From: Botrytis cinerea B05.10
Taxonomy: Eukaryota > Ascomycota > Leotiomycetes > Helotiales > Sclerotiniaceae
Direction of reading: 5' to 3'
DNA length: 64,000 nucleotides
Assembly (NCBI RefSeq): GCF_000143535.2
Contig: NC_037315.1
Coordinates: 2,542,001 to 2,606,000, forward strand
The notes below the pieces were generated by a model. The model ran no database searches. It had not been told where the DNA came from and worked only from the letters and a program-made list of their open reading frames with translations. How positions within the stretch are numbered: the stretch's first letter is position 1; each line of letters opens with the position of its first letter. Below are positions 58,759 through 64,000 of the stretch, piece by piece. Position numbers and translations under genes: made by a program.

Positions 58759-59937
58759 ATGTCCCCCCCTCCTCCTTCTCCCTCCAGCACATCACCACCA
58801 CCACCCCTCCACGCCCTCCTAAAACGCAACCCCGCAATGACCAAAGCAGAATTCTCAACCTACTGGTTGCAAAACCACGCACAGATTGTTTTGCCTTATT
58901 TTCTGGGTGCGCGCGTGGAGCGTTACGTACAGGTATGTACATGAATTTTTTTTTTTTTTTTGTTTTTTGTTTTTTTGTCATTTCTCTTTCTCTCCGCTTC
59001 TATTTTCGCTATTGACTTTGAACATACCTCGTGCTCTGGAGCTTGCATTCATCATTCTTATCCTCATCTTCCTGCGAAAATGTAATGCATATCTCTACAT
59101 CCATAATCTCTGCGGGGGGGGGGGAAATGATGAAAATTCAAGAAGTGAACATAAGAACATTCAAGCTACGAGCTATACCTCACAAAAAACTTATATCCTT
59201 CCTATTCCTAATTCAACCCTACTTTGTTTACAGATACACGGCCCTCTATCCCTCTCCCTCTCCCCACCCGCATGCGCATCCACATCTCCAGATTCCAATC
59301 CCAACACCCCCATCTCTCTCCTCCAAGCAGAAATCGAAGCCGGAGAATGGGACGGATGCGCCGAATTGATTCGTTCTCCTAATACTAGTGCCGGTATATC
59401 TTTTTCTCGTCTCTAATCTCCTCTCTCCTCTGATGTATTTTGGAGGATTTGCAATGTCATCGCAGGCCCATCCAATACAGTATACTTTACAAACCAAGAC
59501 CAAAAAAAAAAAAAGACTGACCATTTCAAAACTTAGACACACCCGAAGCCACACCAGAACTATCTTGGAAATCCGCATATTATCAGGATATAATCGTAGC
59601 CGACGAACGACGATTTCTAATTTCCGAAGCATTGGACCACGTTAAGATTGTAGAAACTGGTGTGTTTTCCCCTTTGCATATACTGTCCTTTTTGTGTTTA
59701 TGTCTGTCTTGTTGAAGTCCCATTCCAACCTCAATGAAAAGAGTCATGTGGAGTGGTGGTATTGTAGATTGTTTTTGGTTTTCAATATCGGTATTGACAT
59801 TTCCCCAATATTCAGGCCTCATTACAGGTGAGAGAAAAGTGATAATTGAAAATGGGAAGAGCATGATAGATATTGATAGGGACGTGCTGGATGTATGGGA
59901 AGAGTATAAGAGAAATGAGGAAACAAGAGAGCTCTGA
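58759..59937 (+). CDS. EthD-domain protein
   Basis: Four exons (58759-58932, 59234-59393, 59537-59659, 59816-59937) join in phase to 192 residues. Introns are long for this region (301, 143, 156 bp) and the first contains a 15-bp T run and a 10-bp G run. The EthD dimeric alpha/beta-barrel fold starts after a Pro/Ser-rich leader of about 20 residues: LLKRNPAMTKAEFSTYWLQNH (a pattern of this family), VLPYFLGARVERYVQIHGP, then AEIEAGEWDGCAEL. The C-terminal part reads YYQDIIVADERRFL and ends in VWEEYKRNEETREL. EthD proteins include decarboxylase-like enzymes in fungal aryl-polyketide pathways, so a role in small-molecule metabolism is plausible. No catalytic residue can be assigned with certainty. 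Confidence 0.82.
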
Positions 59938-60508
59938 AATACGGATGAATATTGTAGAAGGATGGGATTAGAAGCGAGAGAGGAAGACCAAGAATTCGAT
60001 TTGCAATGAAATCTAGAGGAATTGAGGTGGCTAGTAGCTCAGTAGTAGACGAGAGCCGAGCTTGGTGCGGCGGTCTTTCGGTTTACAGGATGAGAATGGC
60101 GAGAGGAAAATGGGAGGAGGAAAAAGGTAAGGCAAAGAAGAAGAGAAGGCTATATAGAGAAAGGGGAAGTAGAAAGTAACAATTCGCGAGGTAATTGCTC
60201 AAAATCAAAATCACTACGATGTTCGACCTGGCCCATGTTATTTCCCTTTTGTATACACTGGCAGGGAATTATATGCAATTTTGGAGTTTCAAGAAATACG
60301 TACGTCATGAGAAGCTCACTCGCACGATGGAATTCGTACAATTTTGAGTTGACAGCCCGGTAAGAAAGACGTGCAGCTCAATATAAGTTCAAAGAGAAGC
60401 ACTTGCATCAACTTCCATCCTTCAAGTAGTAGACTTGCACATGACCGGGTAGATTCAGTGTTACATCGCACATAGTTCTATGTCTAACTTAAGATTAAGA
60501 TTAGTCTA
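59938..60508. other. Convergent intergenic region
   Basis: 570 bp shared 3' region of the EthD gene and the hydrolase. Purine-rich near 60100-60180. No gene seen. Confidence 0.4.
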
Positions 60509-61564
60509 TTACTCTATCGATGGCTCCAAATTACGCCTCAAAACATCAATGATCCAATCCTTCCCAAACACTCCCTCGGATATCTTATATGAAAATGTCA
60601 ACGGAAAACAATGCATCTGCTTATCCCATTCCAACCATTCGCCTTTAACTCCCTCCTTCTCCAGTTTCTTTCTGAACTCCACCGAGTCGGGAGCCAAACA
60701 ATCATACAAACCTACCACTCCATCTACTTGTACACCCGCCCTTTTGAAGACGCTTAGATCAGCCAGAAGAGGCGAAACTGTTGGATCTTCTGCTGGAATA
60801 TCTTGACGCCACCTTTCTGCTACCTCGGTGATGACGGCTCGCGAAAGAATTGGATCGTGAGCATCTATTGCGTCGATTCCTGGATTTGTATTTCGCATGT
60901 CGGTAGGCGGTGACATGACCATTACGTTTCTCAATGGGCAGACATTCCCAGCTCCTTCTGGCCCAGCATCCCGTAACCAACAAGTCGCTCCATACAGTCC
61001 CAAAACCAACGCAATATTTCCCCCAGCCGAATCTCCCATCAGTGTAATTCTATACCCCTCTCTCTTTGCCTGTTCCGCCAAAGCATCGTAGAATTTCCTC
61101 AAAAGCGGCAAGGAATGGGCAGCCGGGGAGCTGGGCGCAAGAGGATAACTGACGATGTTAATTTCGTATTCGGGAAGCTTCTTGCATAGTTCCGCGCAGA
61201 GACTCCAATGCTCTTTCAAAGCGCCACTTCTGAATCCTCCGCCTGCGAAATAATATAACTTATCGAGAACCGCTTGAGGTTTTTGCTGGGTGGATGGAGA
61301 CGGTGGCGGGGTGGAGAGGGGTGAGAAGGTATAGATATATGTATCTGCGATTTGATGTTCGGTGATTCGACAATGTTTCTCGATGGAATGGTGGGGAGTT
61401 AATTGGGCAGATCCTGATGGGAAGGGAGGATGTGTTTTGAGGATTGTTTCGGAGAATGTTTTGATGGCTTTCTGTGCCACAACATTCAAAGTCGATCGAT
61501 CATGTCGTTGGGTAAGTTTGATTGAGCTTGTAGAAGCTAGATGAGACGGTTCGAGATTCGACAT
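60509..61564 (-). CDS. Alpha/beta-hydrolase (hormone-sensitive-lipase/carboxylesterase-like)
   Basis: Single exon of 351 residues from the ATG at 61564 (MSNLEPSHL); the frame extends upstream but has no earlier ATG. Motifs: an oxyanion-hole region FAGGGFRSG (106-114) where most relatives have HGGG, the nucleophile elbow GDSAGG (177-182, Ser 179), a later VGLYDCLAPD with the likely acid Asp, and KQMHCFPL with the likely His. These give a complete Ser-Asp-His triad. No signal peptide, so probably intracellular. The substrate is unknown; the family covers small-ester and lipid hydrolysis. Its start faces the FAD-linked oxidase gene. Confidence 0.88.
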   Translation of the reverse strand: MSNLEPSHLASTSSIKLTQRHDRSTLNVVAQKAIKTFSETILKTHPPFPSGSAQLTPHHSIEKHCRITEHQIADTYIYTFSPLSTPPPSPSTQQKPQAVLDKLYYFAGGGFRSGALKEHWSLCAELCKKLPEYEINIVSYPLAPSSPAAHSLPLLRKFYDALAEQAKREGYRITLMGDSAGGNIALVLGLYGATCWLRDAGPEGAGNVCPLRNVMVMSPPTDMRNTNPGIDAIDAHDPILSRAVITEVAERWRQDIPAEDPTVSPLLADLSVFKRAGVQVDGVVGLYDCLAPDSVEFRKKLEKEGVKGEWLEWDKQMHCFPLTFSYKISEGVFGKDWIIDVLRRNLEPSIE

Positions 61565-62596
61565 GATTGGGATTGTATTTATTGGTATTTGCTGATTGTC
61601 AAAGGGATCATAGTAGATTGTGTTCTGTTCGCATATTCGTAGAGTCGTTGATGGATGGTAGTATGTGTTCTTGTAGACAGCATACAACAAGAAGTTGTTC
61701 TTGGTAAATATGAAGATATAACCTACGAGTGGATGGAAAGATGCAGAGAGAGAAAAGAACAGAAAAGAAAGGGTCTTGTCAGACCTGTCAAGCCCCTCAT
61801 CTCATCTCACTACACAGCATAGGAGAGATAACCTTGCCATCGACCAAATTTCCATGGGATCATCGATTCCTTCGCCATTCTTGGAATCCGTTTAGTTCCT
61901 TGAATTTGTTAGCTCCCACCTTTTCAAAACCCCCCATGGAGCTTTTTTTTTCTATTTCACTCAACACGACTCCAGCCGATCAGGATTAGGATTATGATAT
62001 TGAAGTCGAGATATCAATCCGTGGAAGGAAGACATGTTTACTTTGTATATCTGGGGATACAAATGTGGAGGGATGTTGTCGTTGGGGGAGTGAATTGTGG
62101 TGGTGAAAATGTTATCAAAATCTGGGGTTGACTGTTGACTGTTGACTGTGGACTGTGGACTGTGGACTGTGGACTGTGGACCGACCGGTGAACCTTGGAC
62201 CCTTGACATCTATCCATCGTCATACTATCCAGGGTGGTAGGTACAACAGTGGAGATTCCGAATGCACTCATCACTCACAGACTCATGAAACGAGGTTTCA
62301 TACAGATTTATTATTACTAACATTCATTCGATCATTCAGCTGCAATTCTTGGCACGGCATTACCAATAGTTGATGAAGATGATAATAAGCGGTCAACTTG
62401 GACTGAAGGGAACGAATACAAGTAGTCGGTTACAAAATACAACAGTCGGTCAAATCTTATGTATGTCATCTCTGAGTGGAGATGTCCCTGGGAGATACTG
62501 TAACAGAGGTCGTCCTGTAACGAACATTAATAATACATATACGAGGTAGAAATCTCGACAGCAGAAATTATCACCAACGTCTATTGCAAGGCGAGA
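61565..62596. other. Divergent promoter region, hydrolase / FAD-linked oxidase
   Basis: 1.03 kb between the divergent hydrolase and oxidase genes, containing the heptamer array at 62128-62181. Co-regulation of the two genes is possible. No gene seen. Confidence 0.45.
62128..62181. repeat. Heptanucleotide minisatellite, TTGACTG/TGGACTG
   Basis: About seven and a half tandem 7-bp units: three TTGACTG then about four TGGACTG. It sits between two divergent metabolic genes and is the second 7-bp array in the window, unrelated in sequence to the one at 38.4 kb. Confidence 0.9.
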
Positions 62597-64000
62597 ATGC
62601 TGTTTTCCCCTTTACTATCTTTGTTGTTGGGCTATGCCTTTACTTCTACATACGTTATTGCAGCTTCTCCTGATCGGAGTGAACAACAACCAATTGCCTA
62701 TGGAGATGTTCTCGAAGACAGTAGCTGCCATCAAACGGTAATACAATGAATTCCCACATCTCCCAAATCTATATTATTCTCCTCAGGACTAACACGAAGC
62801 TCGGTAGTGTATAGCCCTCCAACAAACCCTTCTGGAAACCTACTATGGATCCATTCCCCCAGATTTCACTTCCACCTACTACTCCTTCCAACAAGCATCC
62901 GTTGTACCAGCTTGTGTAATCCGTCCTCAAACTTCTTCTGAAGTATCCTCCGCCATGAAGATCATCCGGGAATCTGACTGTCAGTTTGCTATCAAGAGTG
63001 GAGGACATAACATGAATGATGGTTTTTCTAACGTTGAGGGCGGTATTACTATCGACTTGGTGAGGATGAAGGATATTAAGATTTCGGAGGATGGGGAAAT
63101 TGTAAATGTAGGAGCGGGTTGTAGATGGGGGGAAATTTATGAGGTTGTCGAACCGAGGGGATTAATGGTCGTTGGGGGAAGGGATTCGACGGTGGGAGTG
63201 GGGGGATTCCTTTTGGGTGGTAGGTGAAGCGGAGATAGATTCGATGGTGAAGAAGAGATGCTAAGTTTTTCAAAAGGTGGAATATCGTTTCTATCTCAAA
63301 GATATGGATGGGGTTCTGACAATGTTCGAAATTTTGAGGTTTGCTTATTCCACTACACCATGATATACACCGGACTAACATCTCCTTAGATCGTCCTTTC
63401 CAATGGAACCATAGCAAATGCGAACGCTCATGATAACCCAGACTTGTACTGGGCGTTACGAGGGGGAGGAAATAATTTTGGTGTAGTCACTAGATTTGAT
63501 CTACAGACTTATCCGCAGGGTCCCGCATGGGGAGGCCAAAATTGTGAGTGCAACTATGCCTTTTGATATTATGTCTTTTGATAAGAATCTTCTTTATCTC
63601 TTGTCAATGTCCTCGTAGCGACAATGTTCTCCCTCGATACTTCACTTTCTTCCTGAATCTCACAATTTTACTAACATCAAAAAGTCTACCTCTTCTCCGA
63701 CATTTCAACCCAACGCAATACTCTCTCTATTCCTCCTCGTCCCTTCCTTCCTCTCTCACTACACTCCCTAACCATCCCCCTCACCAACTTTTTCCTCAAA
63801 ACTGCCTGTCTCCTCTCCTACTGCACAACCACCTCCACCTTCCTAAACGCCATCCAAGATCTAGTTACAAACCAAACCTCCGACACCTCAAGCCAGTTCT
63901 ACGGTTCCATCGGCTACCTAGCACAGTACGATTTATTCGCCGGACTTACTTGCCTAACAAATTCACATGGTGTGCCTAATCCTTCGGCATTCGAAGAGGT
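62597..64000 (+). CDS. Secreted FAD-linked oxidase (BBE/6-hydroxynicotine-oxidase type), 3' end cut by window
   Basis: Five visible exons (62597-62737, 62808-63219, 63277-63338, 63390-63543, 63685-64000 and beyond) stay in phase. The product starts with a signal peptide ([17 protein letters not shown], cleavage near VIAAS). The FAD-binding PCMH domain shows [18 protein letters not shown], with the His of SGGH as likely covalent FAD attachment, then [20 protein letters not shown] and [21 protein letters not shown]. The usual second (Cys) attachment residue is not seen. The family oxidises secondary-metabolite or sugar-like substrates, often extracellularly. The last exon begins FYLFSDIST after a CTAAC-branch intron, but a pyrimidine-rich stretch (63720-63860) makes its first part less certain. 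The gene continues past base 64000. Confidence 0.82.

Noticed and set aside
63720..63860. Pyrimidine-rich stretch as an intron in the FAD-linked oxidase
   Set aside because: No acceptable GT donor occurs before it, and the frame stays open through it. The point stays uncertain.
1..64000. tRNA genes, rRNA, CRISPR arrays or complete transposons
   Set aside because: No B-box-like motif outside coding regions, no direct-repeat/spacer arrays and no transposase or LTR features were found by eye. A tRNA or covariance-model search was not possible here.

Overview
The window is nuclear DNA of a filamentous ascomycete. Most genes are split by short introns, typically 45 to 120 bp, with GTAAGT or GTATGT-like donors, CTAAC-like branch points and YAG acceptors. 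Intergenic DNA is AT-leaning and full of simple repeats. Genes typical of Pezizomycotina are present: an NLR-type NACHT/ankyrin protein, a fungal EthD protein, a Baeyer-Villiger-like oxygenase and an FAD-linked oxidase. Gene content and intron style suggest Leotiomycetes such as the Sclerotiniaceae, but this is an inference from style and no marker in the window proves it. I rebuilt the gene models by hand from reading frames and splice signals and checked that exon phases add up. Exon coordinates are in each entry.

Layout, left to right. 0-5 kb: the 5' part of an unrecognised minus-strand gene running off the left edge, a degenerate short-chain dehydrogenase, and a 76-residue two-exon gene. 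4.2-9.0 kb: a seven-exon NLR-like gene (alpha/beta-hydrolase, NACHT, ankyrins, zinc-finger-like region, long tail). 10.1-15.6 kb: CDC45 and a flavin monooxygenase, both minus. 16.9-19.5 kb: two unrecognised membrane-anchored proteins, one only 50 residues. 20.5-32.2 kb: one giant minus-strand gene of 15 exons encoding about 3,585 residues, with an N-terminal array of degenerate repeats and a very acidic C-terminal half. 33.9-37 kb: the mitochondrial carnitine/acylcarnitine carrier and a predicted mitochondrial protein. 38.9-50.5 kb: housekeeping genes NCL1/TRM4 (tRNA m5C methyltransferase), RPB5 (shared RNA polymerase subunit), BFR1 (polysome/mRNP-associated coiled coil) and a conserved Cys-motif protein. 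53.2-54.8 kb: the mitochondrial Obg GTPase MTG2. 55.8-64 kb: Baeyer-Villiger-like monooxygenase, EthD protein, alpha/beta-hydrolase and a secreted FAD-linked oxidase cut by the right edge. This last set resembles the tailoring part of a metabolic cluster, but no backbone synthase is visible.

The central third is largely core cell biology (replication, transcription, tRNA modification, mitochondria). The two ends carry accessory functions: NLR-type self/non-self sensing on the left and oxidative small-molecule metabolism on the right. The most unusual objects are the five-part NLR-like protein, the giant repeat/acidic protein with its ladder of phase-matched mini-exons, and two small spliced genes that simple ORF calling would miss.
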